64,000 nt of DNA from positions 372,001 to 436,000 of the forward strand of contig NZ_CP034753.1 in assembly GCF_004006235.1 (NCBI RefSeq). Direction: 5' to 3'. This DNA comes from Agromyces sp. LHK192. Lineage in GTDB: Bacteria; Actinomycetota; Actinomycetes; Actinomycetales; Microbacteriaceae. The position numbers and the translations under genes are program-made. Of this stretch, positions 34,864-42,989 are shown piece after piece. The notes beneath the pieces are model-generated. The model searched no databases and was not told the origin of the DNA. It was given only the letters and a program-made list of their open reading frames with translations. The number at the start of each line of letters is the position of its first letter. The first letter of the stretch is position 1.

Positions 34864-35366
34864 GACGAATCCTTGCTGGCGAGGTGGTGCATGCGACTGA
34901 CCCCGATTGCGGGGTCGGCGACGAATGGCCGTCGGTGGCCGGGCGAACCCTCCGGGATCGGTGGGTTCAACGGAGCCGGGGCGACCGGGATCTGGTCGCT
35001 CTCGCGGGCTCGGCGGAAAGGGCGCGGGTCAGCGGCACATTCGACAACACATGGGCGCGCGCGCCGACATCATCATGTCGGTGGTCCTGAAAGCCTCGGG
35101 GGCGGTCAGGTGGCGGGCCGTGTCAGTCATGGGTGCGAGTAAATCCGATGTATTCGGATGTGTCAATTCGTGACGCCCGGATGACGGGGCGTGACGTCGC
35201 ATCGGGTGCGGGGCCCGCCGAGGCATCCGGAAGGATCACGGATGACGATGAATCATGCGAAAGGAGCTTCGACGAATCAGTCGAGAGAAAAATCTTCTGT
35301 AGTGATTGCCCGGATATCCTCGGGTCGAGGCGCAGATCCTTCGGATCTCGGAGGATCCGCCCCGGC
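34864..35366. promoter_or_regulatory. Long intergenic region upstream of the wHTH gene
   Basis: This 503-bp region has no convincing gene. It contains GACCCCG/CGGGGTC hairpin arms at 34899-34916. A palindrome ATCCGA-TGTAT-TCGGAT lies at 35143-35159. Two CGTGACG words flank 35175-35195, and an AT-richer segment near 35240-35300 probably holds promoters. The palindrome is a candidate autoregulatory site for the winged-helix protein. Confidence 0.4.
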
Positions 35367-35999
35367 TTATACCGTGCCGTAGAGGCGATCGCCCGCGTCG
35401 CCGAGCCCGGGGACGATGAACCCGTGCTCGTTGAGACGCTCGTCGAGCGCGCCGAGCACCACGGTGACCTCGCGGCCGTGCAACGCCTCCTCGACGGCCG
35501 CCAGGCCCTCGGGCGCGGCGAGGATGCAGATCGCCGTCACGTCGACCGCCCCGCGGGCGAAGAGGAACTCGATCGCGGCCGTGAGCGAGCCGCCGGTCGC
35601 AAGCATCGGGTCGAGCACGAAGCACTGCCGGTTCGAGAGGTCCTCGGGCAGCCGCTCGGCGTAGGTCGTCGGCTCCAGCGTCTCCTCGTCGCGGGCCATC
35701 CCGAGGAATCCGACCTCCGCGCTCGGCAGCAGGGTCACCATGCCGTCGAGCATGCCGAGGCCCGCGCGCAGGATCGGCACGATGAGCGGCTTCGGGTCGG
35801 CGATCCGCACGCCGGTCGTCGGCGCGACCGGGGTCACGATGTCGACGGGCTCGACGCGGACGCCGCGCGTGCCCTCGTAGGCGAGGAGGGTCATGAGCTC
35901 CTGGACGAGCGAGCGGAACACCGGCGACGGCGTGTCCTTGTCGCGCAGGACCGTCAGCTTGTGGGTGATGAGCGGGTGGTCTGCAACGTGGACTCGCAT
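35367..35999 (-). CDS. upp: Uracil phosphoribosyltransferase
   Basis: The 210-residue enzyme converts uracil and PRPP to UMP in pyrimidine salvage. It begins [20 protein letters not shown]. It contains the PRPP loop [19 protein letters not shown] and the uracil-binding C-terminal [16 protein letters not shown], all diagnostic of Upp. The TAGACT -10 (minus strand, 36007-36012) ends 7 nt before the ATG, implying a leaderless mRNA. It is divergent from tadA. Confidence 0.97.
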   Translation of the reverse strand: MRVHVADHPLITHKLTVLRDKDTPSPVFRSLVQELMTLLAYEGTRGVRVEPVDIVTPVAPTTGVRIADPKPLIVPILRAGLGMLDGMVTLLPSAEVGFLGMARDEETLEPTTYAERLPEDLSNRQCFVLDPMLATGGSLTAAIEFLFARGAVDVTAICILAAPEGLAAVEEALHGREVTVVLGALDERLNEHGFIVPGLGDAGDRLYGTV

Positions 36000-36055
36000 A
36001 GGCTCGAGTCTAGTTCCGGGGGTGTCGATTCCCGGAGGGGGCGGAGGGAGTTCGC

Positions 36056-36532
36056 GTGGAGGTCCTGCCCGTCCACCGCGACTGGATGCGCCTCGCACTC
36101 GCCGAGGCCGCGCAGGCGCCCGCGACCCGCGACGTGCCGGTCGGTGCGATCGTCGTCGACGCCGCCGGCGAGGTGATCGCCGCAGCGCGCAACGAGCGCG
36201 AACTGACCGGTGACCCGACCGCGCACGCCGAGGTGCTCGCCATCCGGGCCGCGGCGGAGCAGCTCGGCGACTGGCGGTTGAGCGGATGCACCCTCGTGGT
36301 GACCCTCGAACCGTGCCTGCTCTGCGCGGGCGCCATCCTCGCCGCGCGCGTGCCCACCGTCGTGTTCGGCGCATGGGACGAGAAGGCCGGCGCCGCGGGG
36401 AGCCTCTACGACCTCCTGCGCGATCGCCGGCTCAACCACCGGGTCGAGGTCTATGCCGGCGTCGAAGCGGATGCCTCGGCCGCGCTGCTCGTCGAATTCT
36501 TCGAGGATCCCCTCCGACGGCCGGTGGACTGA
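36056..36532 (+). CDS. tadA: tRNA(adenine34) deaminase TadA
   Basis: The 158-residue protein has the cytidine-deaminase fold with zinc ligands H57 (HAE, proton shuttle E59), C87 and C90 (PCLLC). The TadA-specific [19 protein letters not shown] and C-terminal FFEDPLRR elements are present. It makes inosine at position 34 of tRNA-Arg(ACG), which is itself encoded at 22.1 kb. The GTG start follows GGAGGGAG. Confidence 0.95.
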   Translation: MEVLPVHRDWMRLALAEAAQAPATRDVPVGAIVVDAAGEVIAAARNERELTGDPTAHAEVLAIRAAAEQLGDWRLSGCTLVVTLEPCLLCAGAILAARVPTVVFGAWDEKAGAAGSLYDLLRDRRLNHRVEVYAGVEADASAALLVEFFEDPLRRPVD

Positions 36533-36560
36533 ACGCCGGATCGGATGCCTGGCCCGTCGT

Positions 36561-37295
36561 TCACGCGGCCAGCGTGCCCTCGCCCAACCCGTCGAGGAAC
36601 TCGCCCAGGAGCGCCGCGGAAGCGATCTCGGCCGGCCCGCCGAAGTCGGCGCGCTCGGCGCGCAGCCGCTCGGCGCTCAACCCGTACCCGGGCAGTTCGT
36701 CGCCCCACGCCGCGAGCCAGTCCTCGTGGATCTCGGGGGTCACCTCGGGGTGGAACTGCACCGCGAGGAGCCAGTCGCCGCGGCTGAACGCCTGGTTCGG
36801 GTACTGGGCGCTGCCCGCGAGCCGCTCGACGCCCTCGGGCAGGTCGAACGTGTCGCCGTGCCACTGCACCGCGGGCACCCCGCGGAAGTGGCGCACCGGC
36901 GAACGGTCGCCGGCCTCGGTCGGTTCGACCGTCAGCCAGCCGACCTCCTTGCGCGGGCCGCGGTAGACCTTCGCGTCGAGCGACGCGGCGAGCAGCTGCG
37001 CGCCGAGGCAGACGCCGAACACGGGCGCCTCGGCCGCGATCCGCTCCCGCAGCAGGGCGATCTCGTCGACGAGGTACGGGTACCGATCGGTCTCGTACGC
37101 GCCCTCCTCGCCACCGAGCACCACGACGAGGTCGGGCTCGAGCGCGTCGAGCGCGGAGACATCCGTCGTCGGTGCGTCGATGAACCGGATGTCGTATCCG
37201 TGCGCTTCGAGCGTGGGGCCCAGGTTGCCGAGGCCGATCGCGGAGTCGTGCCGGAGCACGAGCGCGGTGCGCCGCACCGGGTCCGGCCGTGTCAC
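36561..37295 (-). CDS. Class I glutamine amidotransferase-like protein
   Basis: The 244-residue protein has the catalytic triad of class I amidotransferases: C96 in GVCLGAQ, then H182 and E184 in QFHPEV. It lacks a synthase domain, like the stand-alone GMP-synthase-like GATases. The GTG at 37295 overlaps the stop of the upstream cation transporter by 4 bp, so they are cotranscribed. Its ammonia acceptor is unknown. Confidence 0.88.
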   Translation of the reverse strand: MTRPDPVRRTALVLRHDSAIGLGNLGPTLEAHGYDIRFIDAPTTDVSALDALEPDLVVVLGGEEGAYETDRYPYLVDEIALLRERIAAEAPVFGVCLGAQLLAASLDAKVYRGPRKEVGWLTVEPTEAGDRSPVRHFRGVPAVQWHGDTFDLPEGVERLAGSAQYPNQAFSRGDWLLAVQFHPEVTPEIHEDWLAAWGDELPGYGLSAERLRAERADFGGPAEIASAALLGEFLDGLGEGTLAA

Positions 37296-38254
37296 TCGAG
37301 GCCCTTGATGACGATCGCGTCGGTCGGCGGCGTGGTCGTGGTCGGGTCGACGTACACGTCGGGTTCGATGTAGATGACCCGTGCGGCCGGAACCGCCGCC
37401 CGGATGCGCTGCTCGATCGCGTTGGTGGCGGCCGCGACCTCGAGGAGCTTCTGGTCCTCGGGGAAGCCGAGCTTCGCGCCCACGAGCAGCTCGTCGGGCC
37501 CGAGGTAGAGGGTCTTCATGTGGATGATCCGCAGGCCCTCGTCGCCGGACAGGATCGCCTGCTCGATCTTCTCGAGGTCGTCGTCGCCCGCGCCCTCGCC
37601 CACGAGCAGGCTCTTCGTCTCGATGCCGAGGACCACGGCGACCGCGACGAGCAGCAGGCCGATCGCGATCGTGCCGATCGCGTCCCACATCGGGTCGCCA
37701 GTGAGCACGGTGAGGCCGACGCCGAGGAGCGCGAACACGAGGCCGGTCAGCGCCGCGATGTCCTCGAGGAGCACAACGGGCAGCTCAGGCGCCTTGGCGC
37801 GGCGCACGAACTGCACCCACGACTGGTTGCCGCGCACGTGGTTCGACTCCTTCACCGCCGTGCGCAGCGAGAACGACTCGAGGCCGATCGCGATGACGAG
37901 CACGAGCAGCGGCAGCCAGGCGTTGGTGAGCTCGTGCGGGTGCGTGAGCTTCTCGACACCCTCGTACAGCGAGAACACCCCGCCGACCGAGAACAGGATG
38001 ATCGACACCACGAACGCGTACACGTAGCGCTCGCGTCCGTAGCCGAAGGGATGCTCCTTGTCGGCGGCGCGCTTCGCGCGGCGGCCGCCCAGCAGGAGGA
38101 GCAGCTGGTTGCCCGAGTCGGCGACCGAGTGGATGCCCTCGGCGAGCATCGAGGCCGAGCCCGAGACGGCCCAGGCGATGAACTTGGTGATCGCGATACC
38201 GAGGTTCGCGGCGAACGCCGCAACGATCGCCTTCGTTCCGCCTGAAGCACTCAT
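37292..38254 (-). CDS. Cation diffusion facilitator transporter
   Basis: The 320-residue protein has six membrane segments, with metal-site residues in HSVADSGNQ (second helix) and EDIAALTGL (fifth helix, D). A cytoplasmic C-terminal domain (about 215-310) is typical of CDF proteins. The HSVADSGNQLLLLLG wording places it near the TMEM163/SLC30A9-like branch, exporting zinc or related ions. It is transcribed from a promoter that overlaps that of proC. Confidence 0.9.
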   Translation of the reverse strand: MSASGGTKAIVAAFAANLGIAITKFIAWAVSGSASMLAEGIHSVADSGNQLLLLLGGRRAKRAADKEHPFGYGRERYVYAFVVSIILFSVGGVFSLYEGVEKLTHPHELTNAWLPLLVLVIAIGLESFSLRTAVKESNHVRGNQSWVQFVRRAKAPELPVVLLEDIAALTGLVFALLGVGLTVLTGDPMWDAIGTIAIGLLLVAVAVVLGIETKSLLVGEGAGDDDLEKIEQAILSGDEGLRIIHMKTLYLGPDELLVGAKLGFPEDQKLLEVAAATNAIEQRIRAAVPAARVIYIEPDVYVDPTTTTPPTDAIVIKGLE

Positions 38255-38261
38255 GCGGCCA

Positions 38262-38271
38262 ATCCTAGGAT
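38262..38271. promoter_or_regulatory. Palindromic shared -10 for two divergent leaderless genes
   Basis: ATCCTAGGAT is a perfect palindrome reading as TAGGAT on both strands. On the plus strand it ends 6 nt before the proC ATG; on the minus strand it ends 7 nt before the cation transporter ATG. Only 23 bp separate the two start codons. Confidence 0.7.
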
Positions 38272-38277
38272 GGTCGC

Positions 38278-39126
38278 ATGACCGTCGACACCGTCGTGAA
38301 GCTGCCCGTGATCGCCTTCCTCGGGGCCGGTTCGATGTCCGGCGCGATCCTCTCGGGGCTGCTCCGGCCGGGCGTCGAGGTCGAGGGGATCCGTGCGACG
38401 AACCGCACGACGGCGAAGGCCGAGGCGCTCGCCGCGCTGCCCGGCGTGACCTCGTACTCGACCGAGACGGATGCCTCCGCGAACCGCGACGCGGTCGCCG
38501 GGGCCCGGGTCGTCGTGGTCGGCGTGAAGCCTGCGATGGTGCCCGACCTGCTGCGCGAGATCGCCGACGCGCTGGAGCCGGGCACGCTCGTGATCAGCGT
38601 CGCAGCGGGCGTCACCGTGGCGACGTTCGAGTCGATCCTGCCCGAGCACGTCTCGGTGGTCCGCACCATGCCGAACACCCCGGCGATCGTGGGCCGTGCG
38701 GTCACCGGGGTCGCCGCGGGCTTGCGGTCGAGCGACGACGACCTGGCGCTCGCGGTCTCGCTGTTCGAGACGGTCGGCGAGGTGCTCGTCGTGCCCGAGT
38801 CGAAGCTCGACGCGCTGTCGACCATCTCCGGGTCCGGGCCCGCGTACGTCTTCTACCTGATCGAACAGCTCACCGCGACGGCGATCGACCTGGGCTTCAC
38901 GCCCGAGGAGGCCGCGAGGATGGTGCAGGGCACGTTCCGCGGGGCATCCGAGCTGCTCGCGGCGGAGCACGTCGAGCCGACCGAGCTGCGGCGCCGGGTG
39001 ACGAGCCCGAAGGGCACGACCGAGCGCGCGATCGCCGTGCTCGAGGAGGCCTCCCTCAAGGCGACCTTCGACTCCGCGACGCAGGCCGCGCTCGCTCGCG
39101 CCCGCGAACTGGCCGCCGGCGCGTGA
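38278..39126 (+). CDS. proC: Pyrroline-5-carboxylate reductase
   Basis: The 282-residue enzyme reduces pyrroline-5-carboxylate to proline. It has an N-terminal NAD(P) Rossmann fold (IAFLGAGSMSGAILSGLL), the VVGVKPAMVPDLL segment and VRTMPNTPAIVG. The C-terminal dimerisation and catalytic signature SGSGPAYVFYLIEQL precedes RRRVTSPKGTT, which is diagnostic. Its stop overlaps the next start. Confidence 0.97.
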   Translation: MTVDTVVKLPVIAFLGAGSMSGAILSGLLRPGVEVEGIRATNRTTAKAEALAALPGVTSYSTETDASANRDAVAGARVVVVGVKPAMVPDLLREIADALEPGTLVISVAAGVTVATFESILPEHVSVVRTMPNTPAIVGRAVTGVAAGLRSSDDDLALAVSLFETVGEVLVVPESKLDALSTISGSGPAYVFYLIEQLTATAIDLGFTPEEAARMVQGTFRGASELLAAEHVEPTELRRRVTSPKGTTERAIAVLEEASLKATFDSATQAALARARELAAGA

Positions 39127-40460
39127 GCGCCTTGCCCGGAAGCGCCGCGCCGGTGGACGGCGCTCGCGCCGACCGTGCGCCGCTCGCGCTCGACGGCGAG
39201 CCGCGGTTCGCCTGGCGCGGGGTCATGCTCGACGTCGCCCGCCGGTTCCGGCCGCTGCCCGACCTGTACCGGTTCGTCGACCTCGTCGCCGCGCACGGAC
39301 TCAACGTGCTGCAGCTGCACCTCACCGACGACCAGGGCTGGCGCTTCGAGGTGCCGAGGTACCCGCGCCTGACCGAAGTGGGCGCGCGGCGATCGGGCAC
39401 GCAGGTCGGCCACGGCCCGGCGTCGACGGTCGACGACGTGCCGCACGAGGGATGGTATTCGCAGGAAGACCTCCGCGAGCTGGTGCGGTACGCGGGGGAG
39501 CGGGGCATCCGGGTGGTGCCCGAGGTCGACGTTCCGGGGCACGCGACGGCGATCCTGGCGGCGTACCCCGAGTTCGGCGTGGGCGGCGCCGATGCCGTGC
39601 GCGAGCGCATCGGCGAGCCGTGGAAGCGGTTCGGCGTCTCCGACGAGTTGCTCAACGTCGAGGACGCGACCGTCGCGTTCGTCTGCGACGTGCTCGACGA
39701 CGTGTGCGACGTGTTCGACTCGGACGTCGTCGGGTTCGGCGGTGACGAGGTGCGCAAGGACCGCTGGCGCGACGACCCGCGCACGCAGGAGCTCATGGCC
39801 GAGCGCGGCATCGCCGACGAGGGCGAACTGCAGGCCTGGTTCCTGGGCCGTGTGGCCGACCACCTCGCCGCCCAGGGGCGACGCGTCGTCGGCTGGGACG
39901 AGATGCTCGAGGGCGGCGCCCGAGGCATTCCCGCCGACGCCGTCGTCGCGTCGTGGCGCGGGCCGGTGGGCGCGGAGCTCGGCGCCCGCACCGGACACGA
40001 CGTCGTCTTGTGCCCCGACCTGTGGACCTACCTCGACTACCGGCAGTCGGATGCCGCGACCGAGCCGATCCCGGTCGGCACGGTGCTCTCGATCGAGGAC
40101 GTCGCGACGTTCGATCCGGTGCCTGCGGATGCCCCGGCCTGGTACGCCGACCGAATCGTCGGCGTGCAGGCGAACGTGTGGTGCGAGCACCTCGACACCC
40201 GCGACCGCCTCGACTACGCGGTGTTCCCGCGCCTCGGCGCATTCGCCGAGGTCGCCTGGAACGGCGGTCCGCTCGACTGGGCCGACTTCGCGACGCGGCT
40301 GCCCGGCTACCTCGCGTGGCTCGGCGAGCGCGGCGCCGACTTCCGCCCGCTCGACGGCCCGCGGCCCGACCAGCAGCGCCCCGGCGTGCCCGGCGTCCCG
40401 CGCAGCCGCGAGGAGCGTCTCGCCGAACTCGCCCGGCTCACGGCGTCGCTCGCGGAGTAG
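39123..40460 (+). CDS. GH20 beta-N-acetylhexosaminidase, short intracellular form
   Basis: The 445-residue protein consists mainly of the GH20 TIM barrel. It starts at the FAWRGVMLDVARRF strand and has LQLHLTDDQGWRFE, EVDVPGHATAILAAYPE and the catalytic Asp-Glu pair in FGGDEVRKDRW (about residues 206-207). GWDEMLEGG and a Trp-rich end VQANVWCEH follow. It lacks the usual N-terminal GH20b domain and any signal peptide, so it probably acts on imported chitobiose-like sugars. The HxGGDE motif has Phe rather than His before GGDE. The GTG start overlaps the proC stop. Confidence 0.88.
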   Translation: MSALPGSAAPVDGARADRAPLALDGEPRFAWRGVMLDVARRFRPLPDLYRFVDLVAAHGLNVLQLHLTDDQGWRFEVPRYPRLTEVGARRSGTQVGHGPASTVDDVPHEGWYSQEDLRELVRYAGERGIRVVPEVDVPGHATAILAAYPEFGVGGADAVRERIGEPWKRFGVSDELLNVEDATVAFVCDVLDDVCDVFDSDVVGFGGDEVRKDRWRDDPRTQELMAERGIADEGELQAWFLGRVADHLAAQGRRVVGWDEMLEGGARGIPADAVVASWRGPVGAELGARTGHDVVLCPDLWTYLDYRQSDAATEPIPVGTVLSIEDVATFDPVPADAPAWYADRIVGVQANVWCEHLDTRDRLDYAVFPRLGAFAEVAWNGGPLDWADFATRLPGYLAWLGERGADFRPLDGPRPDQQRPGVPGVPRSREERLAELARLTASLAE

Positions 40461-40472
40461 TGACGCAGGCGC

Positions 40473-41657
40473 CTACTCGACCACTGGAACACGTCGCTCC
40501 AGCAGCACCATGACCTCGAAGTGGGTCGTCTGGGGGAACATGTCGAACACGCGCGCCCGCACCGGGCGCAGCGACGGCATCGCCGCGAGGTCCTTCGCGA
40601 GCGAGGCCGCGTTGCAGCTCGAGTAGAGCACGTTCGACACCTCGGATGCCTCGAGCCAGGCTGCGAGCTCCGGCCCGATGCCGCGGCGCGGCGGGTTCAC
40701 GACCACGAGATCGGGCACGGCGGATGCTTCCGCGCCCAGCGCGAACGCGGTCGCGTCGCCCGCGGCGAATCGCACGCGCTCGAGCGCGGCATCCGATCGG
40801 CTGAGCTCGGCGCTCGCGACCGCCTCGACGCTCGTCTCGATGCCGGTGACCTGCGGGCCGCCCGCGACGGGTGCAGGCCCCGTGCCCGAGGCATCCGCCG
40901 CCGTCGCGAGGTGCAGCGCGAACCCGCCGACGCCCGAGTAGAGGTCCCAGGCGGAATCGGGGGCGAGGTCGCGGATCCAGTCCCGCGCCACTGCGTACAG
41001 CGCTGCGGCGATCTCGGAGTTGGTCTGGAAGAAGCTCTGCGGGCGCAGGTGCATCGTGACGTCGTTCAGGCGCATCGGCAGGGTCTGCTGCTCGGTGAGC
41101 ACGATCTCGTCGGCGCCCTCGACGACGGCCTTGTGCTCGGGCAGCAGGTTGACCGTGACGACCCGCGCGCTCGGCAGTTCGGCCAGCAGCGACGGCAGGT
41201 GCTTGCGGATGCGGGCGACGGGCTCGGTCGACCGCAGCACGAAGCGGATCATCAGCTCGCCGTCGGGCGACTCGGTGACGATCAGGTGCTTCAGCTCGCC
41301 GGTGCGCGTCGCGACGTCGTAGGGGCGGATGCGGGCGAGCGTGATGAACCGGGCGATCGCGGGGAACGCGGCCCGGTGCCCCGGCGAGCAGATGCCGCAC
41401 GCCTGCAGGTCGATGCCGTGCCCGTCGGCATCGAGGATGCCGATCGTCGGCGCGTCGACGGTGCCGCCGACGACCATCTTCGCCTTGTTGCGGTACGACG
41501 CCTCGGCGCTCGCGACCGGCGTGAGCCACGAGTCGACGGCGAACGGGGCGAGCAGCGCCTCGGCGTGCGCCTGCTTGCCCGCGAGCTGATCGGCGTACGG
41601 CTGCCCCATGAGCGAGCACGACCGGCATCGCCCCGCGTCGAAGTAGGCGCAGTCCAC
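40473..41657 (-). CDS. 23S rRNA uracil-C5 methyltransferase, RlmC/TrmA family
   Basis: The 394-residue enzyme has iron-sulfur cysteines in MDCAYFDAGRCRSCSL (C3, C11, C14) and CGICSPGH (about 91-94). The SAM site is DLYSGVGGFALHLA, and NPPRRG and the catalytic nucleophile Cys in YSSCNAASL follow. The absence of a TRAM domain and the N-terminal cluster fit RlmC. It is cytosolic and modifies rRNA. The GTG at 41657 is supported by a TACGCT -10 (minus strand, 41665-41670) ending 7 nt before it. Confidence 0.9.
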   Translation of the reverse strand: MDCAYFDAGRCRSCSLMGQPYADQLAGKQAHAEALLAPFAVDSWLTPVASAEASYRNKAKMVVGGTVDAPTIGILDADGHGIDLQACGICSPGHRAAFPAIARFITLARIRPYDVATRTGELKHLIVTESPDGELMIRFVLRSTEPVARIRKHLPSLLAELPSARVVTVNLLPEHKAVVEGADEIVLTEQQTLPMRLNDVTMHLRPQSFFQTNSEIAAALYAVARDWIRDLAPDSAWDLYSGVGGFALHLATAADASGTGPAPVAGGPQVTGIETSVEAVASAELSRSDAALERVRFAAGDATAFALGAEASAVPDLVVVNPPRRGIGPELAAWLEASEVSNVLYSSCNAASLAKDLAAMPSLRPVRARVFDMFPQTTHFEVMVLLERRVPVVE

Positions 41658-41692
41658 GCGTCCAAGCGTAAGCCGGGGCGTAGGATCGCCCC
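41658..41692. promoter_or_regulatory. Divergent leaderless promoters of the rRNA methyltransferase and DUF402 genes
   Basis: The minus-strand -10 TACGCT (41665-41670) and plus-strand -10 TAGGAT (41681-41686) are each 6-7 nt before their start codon. Only 35 bp separate the two genes, so the promoters face away from each other with their upstream parts overlapping. Confidence 0.65.
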
Positions 41693-42253
41693 ATGCCCCC
41701 CGTTCCAGATGGGCGCCCGAGCGCGCCCGGCACCCCGGTGCGCGTCCGCTACACGAAGTGGGACGGCTCGCCGCACTGGGCGTACGACGGCATCTGGCTC
41801 GGCCGCGACGAGCACGGCGAATGGGTCGGGTACCCGCGCGGCACGCGGTACAGCCGCCCCGGCCGGGACTTCGAGGCATCCTGGTCGTCGGTGGGCCTGT
41901 TCCCCGACGCGGGCTGGACACCGGGCTTCAATTTCGACGGCTACCGCACGCCGATCTACGTCGACGTGTCGTCGACGCCGACCTGGTCTCGCGACGCCGA
42001 TGGCGGGTACACCGTGACCATGCACGATCTCGACCTGGACGTCGTGCTGCGGTCCGTCGGCGAGCCGTACATCGACGACGAGGACGAGTTCGCCGAGCAC
42101 CGGGCGAAGTACGGGTACCCGGACGAGGTCGTCGCCCGCGTCGAGGCCGACGCCGACGCCGTGCTCGCCGCGATGCAGCGGTTCGAGGCGCCGTTCGACG
42201 GCGCGACGGCCGAGCGATGGCGGCATCGGCTCGAGGAGCTGGCGGCGGGGTAG
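41693..42253 (+). CDS. DUF402 domain protein, nucleotide phosphatase-like
   Basis: The 186-residue protein contains the DUF402 fold. It has VRVRYTKWDGSPHWAYDGIWLGRDEHG near the N-terminus, FNFDGYRTPIYVDVSSTP in the core, and the acidic cluster LDLDVVLRSVGEPYIDDEDEF that coordinates metal in nucleoside tri/diphosphatases of this family. The substrate here is not known. It converges on kdpE with 13 bp between stop codons. Confidence 0.85.
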   Translation: MPPVPDGRPSAPGTPVRVRYTKWDGSPHWAYDGIWLGRDEHGEWVGYPRGTRYSRPGRDFEASWSSVGLFPDAGWTPGFNFDGYRTPIYVDVSSTPTWSRDADGGYTVTMHDLDLDVVLRSVGEPYIDDEDEFAEHRAKYGYPDEVVARVEADADAVLAAMQRFEAPFDGATAERWRHRLEELAAG

Positions 42254-42266
42254 CGCAGCAACCGTC

Positions 42267-42989
42267 TCACACCGGTGCCGCAGTCCCGCCGTCCGGCTCG
42301 AACCGGTAGCCGAGGCCCGGCTCATTCAGGAAGAACCGCGGCTCGCCCGGCACCGGCTCGAGCTTGCGCCGCAATTGCGCGACGTACAGGCGCAGGTAGC
42401 CGGCGTCGTTCGCGTGGTACGGACCCCAGACGTCGCTGAGCAGCATCTGCCGGGTGAGGAGCTTGCCGGGATTGCGCAGGAACAACTCCAGCAGCCGCCA
42501 CTCGGTGGGCGTCAGCCGCACGGATGCCGCACCGCGCGCGTCGCCGTCGCGTCGCACGGTCTTCGCCGCCAGGTCGACCACGAGGTCGCCGATGCGGTGG
42601 GTGGAGGCATCCGTGTCGCCCGAGGCATCCGTGCCCGCCGCCCGCGCCCGAGCCCGGATGCGAGCGAGCAGCTCGTCCATCGCGAACGGCTTGGTGACGT
42701 AGTCGTCGGCGCCCGCGTCGAGCGCCTCGACCTTCTCGGCCGAGTCGGTTCGGCCCGACAGCACGACGATCGGCACCTTCGACCACGCCCGCACCGCACG
42801 GATCACGTCGAGGCCGTCGACGTTCGGCATGCCGAGGTCGAGCAGCACCAGGTCGGGGTGGCCGTTCGCCGCGACGTCGATCGCCTCGGCGCCGTCGTGC
42901 GCGGTGAGCACCTCGTACCCGCGGGCGGCCAGCGTGATGCGCAGGGCGCGCTGCAACTGCGCATCGTCGTCGGCGACCAGGATCCTCAT
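42267..42989 (-). CDS. kdpE: Response regulator KdpE
   Basis: The 240-residue regulator has a receiver domain (phospho-acceptor Asp in LVLLDLGMPNVDG, about residue 51, switch Thr/Ser and K in YVTKPF) and an OmpR-type winged helix (LTPTEWRLLELFLRNPGKLLTR to GLGYRF). It activates the kdp operon when potassium or turgor is low. The start overlaps the kdpD stop (ATGA); it is the last gene of the operon. Confidence 0.95.
   Translation of the reverse strand: MRILVADDDAQLQRALRITLAARGYEVLTAHDGAEAIDVAANGHPDLVLLDLGMPNVDGLDVIRAVRAWSKVPIVVLSGRTDSAEKVEALDAGADDYVTKPFAMDELLARIRARARAAGTDASGDTDASTHRIGDLVVDLAAKTVRRDGDARGAASVRLTPTEWRLLELFLRNPGKLLTRQMLLSDVWGPYHANDAGYLRLYVAQLRRKLEPVPGEPRFFLNEPGLGYRFEPDGGTAAPV

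Noticed and set aside
35191..35382. Small plus-strand ORF before and overlapping the upp 3' end
   Set aside because: It overlaps the upp coding end, has no ribosome site and a low-complexity Ser/Gly/Pro composition.
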